Below are positions 46,935 through 58,226 of a stretch of DNA of 64,000 bases, piece after piece (position 1 is the first letter of the stretch; every line of letters begins with the position of its first letter). This DNA comes from Bathymodiolus brooksi. Lineage: Eukaryota > Mollusca > Bivalvia > Mytilida > Modiolidae. The position numbers and the translations under genes were made by a program. Where the stretch lies: contig OY804584.1 of assembly GCA_963680875.1 (NCBI GenBank), positions 92,626,031-92,690,030 of the forward strand, written 5' to 3'. The notes beneath the pieces are model-generated. The model was given only the letters and a program-made list of their open reading frames with translations. It did not search any database and was not told the DNA's origin.

Positions 46935-49900
46935 TAAACTTTGCCGTCCTTGACATATTTTTATGGGATATATATAGAGATCCCTCTCCACAATTTGTTT
47001 TCAAATATCAAAGTTGATATTTTACACCCTGCTGTGGGCTTGAGGTGCATTATACCACCTAGGCACTTAAATCAGTTAAAGACCCGGGCAATACCTTTAA
47101 CTTAGCTAAAAGAGGGCAAGAACTTTGCCGTCCTTGACATATTTTTATGGGATATATATAGAGATCCCTCTCCACAATTTGTTTTCAAATATAAAGTTGA
47201 TATTTTACACCCTGCTGTGGACTTAAGGTGCATTATCCCACCTAGGCACTTAAGTCATTTAAAGACCCTGGCATTACCTTTAACCTAAGCCCAAAGTGGG
47301 AAAGAACTGTGCCGTTCTTGATATATTTTTATTGGATATTTATAGAGACCCCACTCCACAATTTTTTTTCGAATATCAAAATTGATATTTGACACCTTGC
47401 TGTGGGCCTGAGGTCCATTTTCCCACCTAGGCACTTGAGTCCATTAAAGTCCCGGGCAATACCTTTAACTTAGCTAAATGTGGGCAAGAACTTTGCCGTT
47501 TTTGACATATTTTTTATGGGATATTAATAGAGAGCCCCCTCTACAATTTGTTTTCAAATATCAAATTTGGTGTTTGACACCCTGCTGTGGGCTTGAGGTG
47601 CATTATCCCACCCAGGCACTTAAGTCAGTTAAAGACCAGGACAATACCTTTAATATAGGTCCAAAGTGGGCAAGAACTTTGCCGTTCTTGATATATTTTT
47701 ATGGGATATTTATAGAGACCCCCTCCACAATTTTTTTTCAAATATCAAAATTGATATTTCGCACCCTGCTGTGGGCCTGAGGTGCATTTTCCCACCTAGG
47801 CACTTAAGTCAGTTAAAGTCCCAGGCAATACCTTTAACTTAGTCAAAAGTGGGCAAGAACTTTGCCGTCCTTGACATATTTGTTATTGGATATTCATAGA
47901 GAACCCCGTCCACAATTTGTTTTCAAATATCAAAGTTGGTGTTTGACACTCTACTGTGGGCTTGATGTGCATTATCCCACCTAGGCACTTAAGTCAGTTA
48001 AAGAGCCGGGCAATACCTTTAACTTAGCCAAAAGTGGGCAAGAACTTTGCCGTCCTTGATATATTTTTCATGGGATATTTATAGAGACCCCCCTCCACAA
48101 TTTTTTTCAAATATCAAAATTGATATGTGACACCCTCTTGTGGGCCTGAGGTGCATTTTCCCACCTAGGCACTTAAGTCAGTTAAAGTCCCAGGCAATAC
48201 CTTTAACTTAGTCAAAAGTGGCCAAGAACTTTGCCGTCCTTGACATATTTGTTATTGGATATTCATAGAGAATCCCATCCACAATTTGTTTTCAAATATC
48301 AAAGTTGGTGTTTGACACCATGCTGTGGGCTTGATGTGCATTATCCAACCTAGACACTTAAGTCAGTTAAAGAGCCGAGCAATACCTTTAACTTAGCCAA
48401 AAGTGGGCAAGAACTTTGCCGTCCTTGACATATTTTTTATGGGATATTTCTAGAGACCCCCCTCTACAATTTGTTTTCAAATATCAAAGTTGGTATTTGA
48501 CACCCTGCTGTGGGCTTGAGGTGCATTATTCCACCTAGGCACTTAAGTCAGTTAAAGACCCGGGCAATACCTTTAACTCAGCCAAAAGTGGGCAAGAACT
48601 TTACCGTCCTTGATATATTTTTTAAGGGATATTTATAGAGACCCCCTCCAAAATTTTTTTCAAATATCAAAATTGATATTTGACACCTTGCTGTGGGCTT
48701 GTGGTGCATTATCCCATCTAGATACTTATGTCAGTTAAAGACCCAGGAAATACCTTCAAATTAGCCAATATTGGGCAAGAACTTTGCCGCCCTTGATATA
48801 TTTTTCATGGGATATTTATAGAGACCCCTCTCCACAATTTGTTTTCAAATATCAAAGTTTTTATTTGACACCCTGCTGTGGGCTTGAGGTGCATTATTCC
48901 ACCTAGGCACTTAAGTCAGCTAAAGACCCGGGAAATACCTTTAACTTAGCCAAAAGTGGGCAAGAACTTTACCGTCCTTGATATATTTTTTATGGGATAT
49001 TTATAGAGACCCCCCTTCACAATTTTTTTTCGAATATCAAACTTGATATTTGACACCTTGCTGTGGGCTTGTGGTGCATTATCCCATCTAGGCACTTAAG
49101 TCAGTTAAAGACCTAGGCAATACCTTCAAATTAGCCAAAAGTGGGCAAGAACTTTGCCGTCCTTGATATATTTTTCATGGGATATTTATAGAGACCCCCC
49201 TCCACAATATTTTTTCAAATATCAAAATTGATATTTGACACCCTGCTGTGGGCTTGAGGTGCATTATCCCACCTAGGCACTTAAGTCAGTTAAAGACCCG
49301 TGGAATACCTTTAACTTAGGTAAAAGTGGGCAAAAACTTTGCAGTCCTTGACATATTTTTATGGGATATATATAGAGACCCCTCTCCACAATTTGTTTTC
49401 AAATATCAAAGTTGATATTTTACACCCTGCTGTGGGCTTGAGGTGCATTATACCACCTAGGCACTTAAGTCAGTTAAAGACCCGGGCAATACCTTTAACT
49501 TAGCTAAAAGAGGGCAAGAACTTTGCCGTCCTTGACATATTTTTATGGGATATATATAGAGATCCCTCTCCACAATTTCTTTTCAAATATCAAAGTTGAT
49601 ATTTTACACCCTGCTGTGGACTTAAGGTGCATTATCCCACCTAGGCACTTAAGTCATTTAAAGACCCTGGCATTACCTTTAACCTAAGCCCAAAGTGGGA
49701 AAGAACTGTGCCGTTCTTGATATATTTTTATTGGATATTTATAGAGACCCCACTCCACAATTTTTTTTCGAATATCAAAATTGATATTTGACACCTTGCT
49801 GTGGGCCTGAGGTCCATTTTCCCACCTAGGCACTTGAGTCCATTAAAGTCCCGGGCAATACCTTTAACTTAGCTAAATGTGGGCAAGAACTTTGCCGTTT

Positions 49901-51205
49901 TTGACATATTTTTTATGGGATATTAATAGAGAACCCCCTCTACAATTTGTTTTCAAATATCAAATTTGGTGTTTGACACCCTGCTGTGGGCTTGAGGTGC
50001 ATTATCCCACCCAGGCACTTAAGTCAGTTAAAGACCAGGACAATACCTTTAATATAGGTCCAAAGTGGGCAAGAACTTTGCCGTTCTTGATATATTTTTA
50101 TGGGATATTTATAGAGACCCCCTCCACAATTTTTTTTCAAATATCAAAATTGATATTTCGCACCCTGCTGTGGGCCTGAGGTGCATTTTCCCACCTAGGC
50201 ACTTAAGTCAGTTAAAGTCCCAGGCAATACCTTTAACTTAGTCAAAAGTGGCCAAGAACTTTGCCGTCCTTGACATATTTGTTATTGGATATTCATAGAG
50301 AATCCCATCCACAATTTGTTTTCAAATATCAAAGTTGGTGTTTGACACCATGCTGTGGGCTTGATGTGCATTATCCAACCTAGACACTTAAGTCAGTTAA
50401 AGAGCCGAGCAATACCTTTAACTTAGCCAAAAGTGGGCAAGAACTTTGCCGTCCTTGACATATTTTTTATGGGATATTTCTAGAGACCCCCCTCTACAAT
50501 TTGTTTTCAAATATCAAAGTTGGTATTTGACACCCTGCTGTGGGCTTGAGGTGCATTATTCCACCTAGGCACTTAAGTTAGTTAAAGACCCGGGCAATAC
50601 CTTTAACTCAGCCAAAAGTGGGCAAGAACTTTACCGTCCTTGATATATTTTTTAAGGGATATTTATAGAGACCCCCTCCATAATTTTTTTCAAATATCAG
50701 AATTGATATTTGACACCTTGCTGTGGACTTGTGGTGCATTATCTAGATACTTATGTCAGTTAAAGACCCAGGCAATACCTTCAAATTAGCCAAAATTGGG
50801 CAAGAACTTTGCCGTCCTTGTTATATTTTTCATGGGATATTCATAGAGACCCCTCTCCACAATTTGTTTTCAAATATCAAAGTTGATATTTGACACACTG
50901 CTGTGGGCTTGAGGTGCATTATCCCACCTAGGCACTTAAGTCAGTAAAAGACGCGGGCAATACCTTTAACTAAGCCCAAAGTGGGCAAGAACTTTGCCGT
51001 TTTTGATATATTTTTATGAGATATTTATAGAGACCCCCCTCCACAATTTTTTTTCAAATATCAAAGTTGGTGTTTGACACCCTGCTGTGGGCTTGAGGTG
51101 CATTATCCCACCTAGGCATTTAAGTCAGTTAAAGACCAGGGCAATACCTTTAACTTAGCCAAAAGTGGGCAAGAACTTTGCCGTCCTTGATTTATTTTTC
51201 ATGGG
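46935..51205 (+). repeat. Forward satellite array, left of element copy 2
   Basis: About 23 monomers in the same orientation as 1-29060. The array starts abruptly inside a monomer, at the LINE junction. Its first 1.9 kb follows the monomer order of 16487-18360 in the first array, including the rare GGGATATATATAGAGATCCC variant. A block is repeated internally at an offset of 2399 bp (about 47090-47830 and 49490-50230, 13 monomers apart). The last 0.35 kb before the TIR matches the last monomers before copy 1 (28730-29060). Confidence 0.95.
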
Positions 51206-51644
51206 TTATTTATAGGGTGTACCCCCAAATCCAAATATCAAAGTAGTATATCGGGATAGCTCAAGGCATAGTTCAGAGGGAGCAAAGGGGAGCGGGCCAT
51301 TACGCATGCGTTACTGGAAGTGACGTGACCGGAAGCGGCCCTGACCGGAATGAAGTCACGTGACCGGAAGTGACGTCAATACCAGAAGTATGTTTTGCGC
51401 ATGCACGGAAGTGCATCCCCGCCTTTTTTTCTTACTATAGTAGTAGTACAAAATGTACCATTGCTCATGACCGAAAGTAGCATGGTTATCGGATGTGACG
51501 TGACCGAAAGTGACGTCACTCATAATACCGAAAGTGGATGATTCCCCTTGGGTGTGATCTTAATTGTTCGAGGTGTTGAATAGAACGCCAAGGGTGTTTT
51601 CTATCACGTCCGCTTTCTCACTGTGGTATTTCTACTAAATAACC
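51206..51644 (+). repeat. Left terminal inverted repeat, copy 2
   Basis: Matches 29061-29499 with a handful of substitutions and no net length change. The CRE-like TGACGTCA sites are at 51371-51378 and 51511-51518. The outer end again grades into satellite. Confidence 0.9.
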
Positions 51645-51802
51645 GAAGAGTCAAATGAATGAAATGGTACATTTGATCCCCTAAGTCACCCAATAGAAGG
51701 TCACTGTATTTATCCAGGCTTGTGACTGGCTCTATATAGAGATTGCATTAATCTTCTTTTTTTTCGCTTTTTCCTTTTTACTTTAATTTTCTTTTCTTTT
51801 TT

Positions 51803-52258
51803 TCATACCACATGTTCAACAGGTAACAACACACATTTCTGTACAATGCCCGTCGCTTCCACGGGATTTTCTAAGAGCCTGGTGAGGTCTGTCATGCTAT
51901 GACCTGCACATCGATGAATGAGGTAAAAAATGCAATGAAGTCCGCACACGATAGATCCTTCTTCTTGTACTCGAACGGTATTGTAAGTCCATTGGAGGCA
52001 ATGTTTGTTCATGAAATTGACATAAGCGGATTCGTGCGGTGGATGTCTGGTTGGATCGTAGTATTCCCCTCGTGAGTTGGCGTCGATGTATATAGCGCCC
52101 CAGTGTTGTCACATGCGATGGTCTGGAACCGTATTTCCCACAAGGGCCGAAGGTACGTTTAATAATCTGTGTAATCTGTTTCTGGTATAGACCCCCTTAA
52201 ACACAGGTCTGGAGTGGGGATGTTTTTTCAATAGATTGTCAATCTTTAGCGTATTCAT
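51803..52258 (-). pseudogene. Adenain-like cysteine protease, one in-frame stop (copy 2)
   Basis: Same structure as the copy at 29658-30113, with the TGA at 52109-52111. Between the His and Cys motifs this copy reads EYYDP where copy 1 has EYNDP; an aromatic residue here is the commoner family state, so copy 2 looks closer to the ancestor at this site. Confidence 0.78.
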
Positions 52259-53557
52259 TATGCATTGTAGTCAAACAAGATTCGTCTGTTTCTACCGATT
52301 TCGATCACGTTGTCAAATTCTGCATACAGGACGACGTTGATGGTCCCTGCCAGAGCTTCGATGAAATGAATCTCCATACGTAAATTGCCCTGTTTTATCA
52401 GTTGAAACGTTCCCACTTCCGACATATCCGGAGTCAGATCGAATCCAAATAAGGTGTTTGCTTTAGCGTATTCCTCTCTGGAGATGGTATTTCCTTCGGC
52501 TTGATACATCTTTCCCGTACTGGAATAGAGTCCCATATAACTGCGAATATAACCTGAGTTTTCAAAGTCGGATTGTAACGTTTGGCGGGAATCTGTCGTC
52601 CGCCCACGTTCAGTGCCACAAAATTGATCTTGTAGTGTCAAAAATCGAAAGGGATTTTCGTAATAGTCCCATTTAAGGCATCACTGTCCACGCAACCAAT
52701 CACCAGTCTTTTCGGCAACTGTCCCAAAAACATGTTGTCCTGGACGTAATTCATGTTTCCACGGGGAACCGTATCTACTTTGACTTCTACACGTCGGATG
52801 GGGTATTTACAGCTGGTCTTTTCAAAAGCTTTGGCGTGACCCATTCTTACGCAGGATTTAACTGTACATTTCTCACAAATAAAGCGAGATCCTTGATTTT
52901 GATCTTATAGTTGTCGGCATCGGCCATTAGGGCGAACACGTCTCGACTTCGTCGTAATTTGATTTTCAGATCGACGTGATTCAGTAAATATTTCTCTTGA
53001 CAAAATAAATCCAAGTGTAGTTGTCCCGTCATCTGTACAGCCTTGCTTTGGGCCGTCAATGCTTTCCGGGACGTGAATCCTTTGTTATCGGTTGTTCTCT
53101 TATCTTGATGTCCCGGTGTATCCTTGTACCACATGACTCCCGTTAATTGAGATTCTTTGTCAGCTGGGCCATAGCTGAGTAATATGTCTATGTAAGCTCT
53201 GTAAGGGTACAAGCTGGTCCGTGGTGAAACCAGATTTTCGTTCAGGCTAACACTGACATCACTAAAGAGGGAATGCATCCATAAGTTGACAGGTGCAACG
53301 TCCGCTCCGCCATCCAATGCAGTATCGTCGTCATCCATGATATGTGCTTCCACAAACAGGTAAGTATTAGCCAAGTCGATATAGTTGTCCCCCGCCCCAC
53401 TGACGGCAAATTCGTAAGGTCATTGATCCGTTAGAGCCGATGTCAATCCTTTTTGCTCCCAATACCCATAAGCCACACTGGTCTGTGTAGGTTGAACTTC
53501 AAATAAATCCAGTTTTGATTTCGTGCATTCGCATGAGTTGGGATGTACAAGTGCCAT
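52258..53557 (-). pseudogene. Major capsid-like protein, broken (copy 2)
   Basis: Same reading-frame breaks as copy 1: TGA at 53420-53422, a frameshift near 52850, TGA at 52638-52640 and a frameshift near 52570. Amino-acid differences are few (for example MGHAKAF for MGHVKAF, and [14 protein letters not shown] for [14 protein letters not shown]). Confidence 0.7.
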
Positions 53558-53955
53558 TCTTATCCGAAATGTCATTCGATGTGTTCCGCTTCTTGGTCTG
53601 CTGACGTCTGGTCTGTTTTCGCTTAGCAGGTCCTTTAATACCTCGTTGTCCTGGGGTCCTACCGTGTCCATAGCTTTCTGGAGTAAGTTTTCTCCTGTTG
53701 ATTTCAATCGTGATTTTGCTGCCTGTTTGATATTTCTTCCTTGTACGACATCTCCGGCAATATTTAATCCCGTTTTTAAAGCCTCTCCTTCTAGGGTCTT
53801 TGCTCCCTTTTTCAACAAAGGCATGGCTGCTTTAAAGAGTCCTCCAAAGATACTGCCAAGTCCATGTCCTCTTTGATATCGTCTTCCCGCAAATACCGGA
53901 TATCCTTTTCCTGCTTGATGTATGTAATAATCGTGGTAAGCTTTCGTATCGTAAC
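53558..53955 (-). CDS. pX/pVI-like minor core protein (copy 2)
   Basis: Equivalent of 31413-31810, with the GHGLGSIFGGLFKA segment kept. Near its C-terminus it reads ENRPDVSRPRSG where copy 1 has EKRPDVSRPSSG. It is still in one frame with the start of the capsid gene. Upstream the joint frame is now shorter because of the private stop at 54011-54013. Confidence 0.55.
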
Positions 53956-54601
53956 GATGAGTTGGTTTCATTCTTTCGAATGGCACTATAGAACCCGTGT
54001 CGTCCCTTATTTATATGTCCACGGTCTGAAATCGTCGTTGTAACAGGGGACAGTACTGTATCGGATCAAACACTCTGGTTATCATTTCTCCGTCTCTTCC
54101 TTCCACCGGTACGATTCACAATAACGTACTTGGGCATTTCCCACCATTCTCGATTCCACCAAGGGACAATACATGTACAGAGAATTTAATCCTTTCTTGA
54201 GGTCCGCTACCCAATCTGAAACATACCCCCCCCCCCCCCCCCCCCCGGAACATAGTTTGTCTGAATCCTAACATGGATTGTAATAAAGGACTGATGATGA
54301 CTTGATAATCTTCTTTCACTTTCATATCGATTTTATGATTGATTTCATTGAAACAAATGTCGAATTTATTCTTGAGTTCCTTCATGTGCCTTTTCTCCTC
54401 GATAGGGAATCCTTTTGGCCGAGGAATAGTACCCATCCGGTAACAAGACCAAATGCTGTGAGGATAATGTATCTCTGCCAATCCGATTTCCCATGTTCCG
54501 TCCAGATCCGTTATTTTCGGAAATTTCGTCGTGTAATGAGTTAGCGTATTGTTTGCACAGTAATTCATGGAACTGTTACTAGGAAAAGTCAGGTAAAACA
54601 T
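53956..54601 (-). pseudogene. Penton-like minor capsid protein, poly-G tract and extra stop (copy 2)
   Basis: N-terminal part from ATG at 54601. The C tract on the plus strand is 21 long (54226-54246), so the N-terminal frame reads through it as a Gly run and continues for about 40 unrelated codons. A TAT-to-TAA change at 54011-54013 adds a stop inside the IRDDTG-containing C-terminal part. It is more damaged than copy 1. Confidence 0.6.
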
Positions 54602-54839
54602 GCTTCGTCTTGATCGTGGGGTTAGGTAACAGGTATCCCAGAAAACTGCTCAACAAGGCCGTCCACAAGGTACTGTTCTCCGATTCGACCGTCAAGTTGT
54701 AAATGCTGACTACGATAACCGTGTACAGGATGAGTACCTGACACAAAAATAAGACCTCCGAACGTGGAGTCTTCTTTCCACAAGTCACCCAAGCCGTTAC
54801 ACTGTCCGTGTCACTCGGTGCCATTCGCAAGACTGGCAC
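54579..54839 (-). CDS. Small membrane protein (copy 2)
   Basis: 86 codons with the same protein sequence as copy 1, intact, with the same two hydrophobic stretches and the same 23-bp overlap with the penton-like gene. Confidence 0.6.
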   Translation of the reverse strand: MPVLRMAPSDTDSVTAWVTCGKKTPRSEVLFLCQVLILYTVIVVSIYNLTVESENSTLWTALLSSFLGYLLPNPTIKTKHVLPDFS

Positions 54840-54912
54840 TTCAAACCGCGACGCCTCGCTTTTGTAGGTCCTGTTTAAAGATCCAGCTGTTGAAGGACTC
54901 TTGATATCCGAG

Positions 54913-55890
54913 TCACTTGACTAAATACTGAACTCCTCGGCCCTTTTTTCTCTTTTTCAAAATGGGTTCAATCTTGTATACGTCGTCTGTCTTAATGACT
55001 TTCTGTAATTCTTCGGCATAGAATGTTCCTTCCAGAATTTCACCATGGTCGTCTTTGACTAAGTATACCGGGGGTCTGGTTTCGATACATTTCACTACCA
55101 TAAACAATTCTTCAGTCCATTTGGGTAAATATCCTTTCTTGAACGTACGTTTGGCTTTGCTGAGTCGCACTCTATCTCCGGGAGAAAATTTGCACGATTT
55201 TTTGGGTCCCTTTCTTCCATATAGCCTCTTGGACACCGTTGTTTGGTTAGCCCACGTGACTTCTGCAGGTGGTATGCCTATGGTTCTGTGAACGGTGTGG
55301 TCATAAGATGCGACCATCTAGGATAGAACGTCTACGTAGGTTAGGGTTTCTCTGTGTGTGAAATACTTCCACATCTTGGTTTTCAATGTTCTGTTAAAAC
55401 TTTCAACGATACTGTCTTTGGTCTCCTCGTTGTAAGTGGTAAAGAAGTGCATTTCGTGTTCTTTGAGAAACGTTTGAAATACGCGGTTGATAAATTCAGT
55501 TCCTTTGTCTGTCTGTAAACGTATCGGACGCCGTCCCGATTTGAAAATGACCTGATACGCATCTTTTAAAGTCTTCCCCGTCTTGTCTGTCAATGGAACG
55601 ACCCATTGATATCGGGATAACACGTCTATACATGTCAACAAGTACTTGAATCCTTTGTTGTAAGAAGACAATTTTGCCAGATCCACTAAATCCGCCTGCC
55701 ACTGGTGGTCAATTCCATAGACTACAACGCGTCTCCTGGGAAATCGTCGTCTAATTGGTTTATGCAAAGTGTACGTGTCCTGAGACTGTAACCATTCTCT
55801 GACTTGTTTCTTCGTATAGCCTTCCGGCTCAAATTTACTCAATCCTCCAGAACTGGCGGGAGCTAAAAGGTTGTAATAGGTCGACTCCAT
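54913..55890 (-). pseudogene. Retroviral-type DDE integrase, one in-frame stop (copy 2)
   Basis: As in copy 1, with the TAG at 55318-55320 and the DDE residues intact. The only protein changes seen are HKPI for HKPT before the basic stretch and KGRGVQ for KGRRVQ near the C-terminus. Confidence 0.88.
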
Positions 55891-55892
55891 GT

Positions 55893-56569
55893 TTACAACT
55901 GCCCTTTCGTGGTCTCAACCTCTATTTTAAAAGTCGACCTAGTTCTGGACTTCTTCCTTCTGTTTCTTGGTGTTTTTGGGGAGTACGGTCTAATAGGGGA
56001 TGGACTCTGCTGTCGTTTGCGAGATCTCGGTGTTCTTTTGGTCTGAGTGATGTATCTCCAGCGGTCCTCGTGACCAATCAAATATTGTGGAACATTTGCT
56101 TCTCTTAAGGCTTCTCCGAATGTTTCCCATCCTTGTGGGTTGAAATATTTCCTTTTGCTCAGCACGTCGTTGACTAACTCCACCACGTTGCTTTCTTGAA
56201 CGGTTTCTCCCTTGTATTTCAGTTCCTCTTTCTCGTTCCAGCTAATGTCGGGACTCCTCTTCATTTTTTTCAACATGAGTTGTACCTTGGCCTTCATTGT
56301 TTTTGGTACGCTTTCCAAAATTTCGTTGTCGATCAGGTCCTGTTTCACGGGTTCAGGTGCGATTGCCACGGGACTAGGTCTGTAATCGTCGTAGACGTTC
56401 AAATATCGAGTAAACGATTGGTCGTATAGCTTGAGACGTTCGTCTTCCGACAGGTCTTCTCTTTCTAGTATGGTTTGCATCTTCTTATCCAAGGTGTCCA
56501 TTACTTTCACGCGTTGTTCCACTGGAGGTTTTGGGCGCTCTTGGGTCTGGTGGTATCTATTTATTAAGG
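55893..56569 (-). CDS. 229-aa basic-tail protein, start codon lost (copy 2)
   Basis: Same protein as at 33750-34439, with one substitution seen (KVQLMLKK for KVQLTLKK). A 6-bp deletion removes the original ATG and the upstream stop. The frame is open upstream of the old start but has no ATG there; the next in-frame ATG is about 27 codons in, at VKVMDTL. Confidence 0.6.
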
Positions 56570-56907
56570 TTAGTTCCTTAACAATGCAGAGAGCAACGGT
56601 GCTACTACAGATGCAATCGGTGCTAGTAGGGATCCCAAAAATCCACCTTTCTTTAAGATCGCTTTCTTCTTTTTGAGCGAGACCGACTTTTTCGTCAGTG
56701 CTCTTAATCCGGCCTTATTTCTCTTGAGTTTTTCCTTCTGCAGTTTAGTTAACGGGACGTTGCCTCTTAAAAATTATCGGCACACTCACACAGACAGTCG
56801 ACGAGACTGCGATCGGCTTTGGTTATGAGGTGTTTACGAATACACGGTTTCGTCTTTTGTAAGTATATTATATCACTGCCGTGCTTTTGCAAGCTCTGAG
56901 AGACCAT
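56570..56907 (-). pseudogene. Small basic protein with hydrophobic tail, frameshifted (copy 2)
   Basis: ATG at 56907 and the same five-T frameshift as copy 1. Because of the 6-bp deletion the original TGA is gone, and the second piece ends a few codons later at TAA 56570-56572, overlapping the following gene. Confidence 0.55.
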
Positions 56908-56963
56908 GTTATTCCCTCAGCGTCTGATGCAAGAGTGACAAAAAACGGGATGTAACATCTTTT

Positions 56964-57772
56964 TTATGACTCGACATACGCTTTCTGTTCCTCACCGGGA
57001 AAGATGAAGGTTCTTAATCTCAGGATATCCGGCGTGTTTTGTTTCATATCGATCACCATGTAGCCGTGAGGTCTGGCCGTAGCTCGGGCAAAGGCTTCCA
57101 GGAATAATTGCGTTCTCCTGGGATACATTTAGTGTGCTAGCGCCATGATCTGCGATACGTCTGTCAGGTTTTTGAATAGAACCATGTAATGGGCATTGCG
57201 ACTTATGGTTCTATGGTGTTTTCCTCGATGAAACAGATTCTGAACGATGTACATGACGCTGATGTTTTTGTGGTGACTCTTTTTCGTAAACAGTGAAGCC
57301 ACCCTTTGATCCGTTTCGTCCATGAGATCGTCCAAAATGATGAAATGCTTTTCTCTTGGATCTAAATTATCCAGATCCGATAAACCTTGTTGAAATTATA
57401 TCCCTTCTACGGTTCCATACAACGTCTGATATTCACCATAACACCATAAGATCCGGTCTGGCTTGGGAGTCATCATGTATTTGATGTTGGGAACGAACCG
57501 TCGGACAAACATCGATTTTCCACTGCCTGTAGGTCCTGCAATCATACTGGTAAACGGATATACCCATGGCATGAAATGATCGGGATCGTATCCGTCTGGA
57601 ACCCAAAAAAAACCGGATTATTGGTTTTCAAAATATAATAGGGTTCTTCTTCATTACTCTGTAAGTATTGCTGCAGCTGCGGCGACGGCAGCATATATCC
57701 CTCTGTCAGCAGCGGAGGTGTATATCCCTCAGTCAACGGCGGCGGCGACGTATACTCCTCGGTCAGCGGCTT
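56964..57772 (-). pseudogene. A32/FtsK-like genome packaging ATPase, broken (copy 2)
   Basis: Same Walker A and Walker B motifs and the same lesions as copy 1: the eight-A run at 57605-57612, TAA at 57396-57398 and TAA at 57129-57131. I saw no amino-acid difference in the regions compared. Confidence 0.82.
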
Positions 57773-57774
57773 TT

Positions 57775-58226
57775 AGGTAATTTAGTAGAAATACCACAGT
57801 GAGAACGCAGACGTGATAGAAAACATCCTTGGAGTACTATACAACACCGAACAATTAAGATCACACCCCAAGGGGAATCACCCACTTTCGATCTTATGAC
57901 GTCACTTCCTGTGACGTCACTTTCGGTCACGTCACATCCGGTAGCCATGCTACTTTCGGTCATGGGCAATGGTACATTTTGTACTACTACTATAGTAAAA
58001 AAAAAGGCGGGGATGCACTTCCGGACATGCACAGAACATAATTCCGGTAATGACGTTACTTCCGGTCACGTGACTTCATTCCGGTCAGGGCCGCTTCCAG
58101 TGATATCACTTCCAGTAACGCATGCGTAATGACCCGCTCCCCTTTGCTTCCCCCCTGAACTATGCCTTGAGCTATCACGATATACTACTTTGATATTTGG
58201 ATTTGGGGGGGACACCCTATAAATAA
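57775..58226 (-). repeat. Right terminal inverted repeat, copy 2
   Basis: Matches 35638-36089, including the doubled TGACGTCA (57897-57904 and 57912-57919). It passes into reverse satellite at CTATAAATAACCCATG. Confidence 0.9.

Larger units (their letters stand above)
51206..58226 (-). mobile_element. Polinton/Maverick-like element, copy 2 (7.0 kb)
   Basis: Near-identical to copy 1 at offsets of 22145, 22143 (after the C tract) and 22137 (after a 6-bp deletion at about 56580). All in-frame stops of copy 1 recur at matching positions. Private changes are few: a shorter C tract (21 against 23), an extra stop in the penton-like gene at 54011-54013, the 6-bp deletion, and scattered substitutions. 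Shared lesions plus shared flanks indicate duplication of a broken element. Confidence 0.88.

Noticed and set aside
51206..58226. Copy 2 as an independent transposition event
   Set aside because: Shared lesions and the shared unique flank beyond the satellite show segmental duplication.
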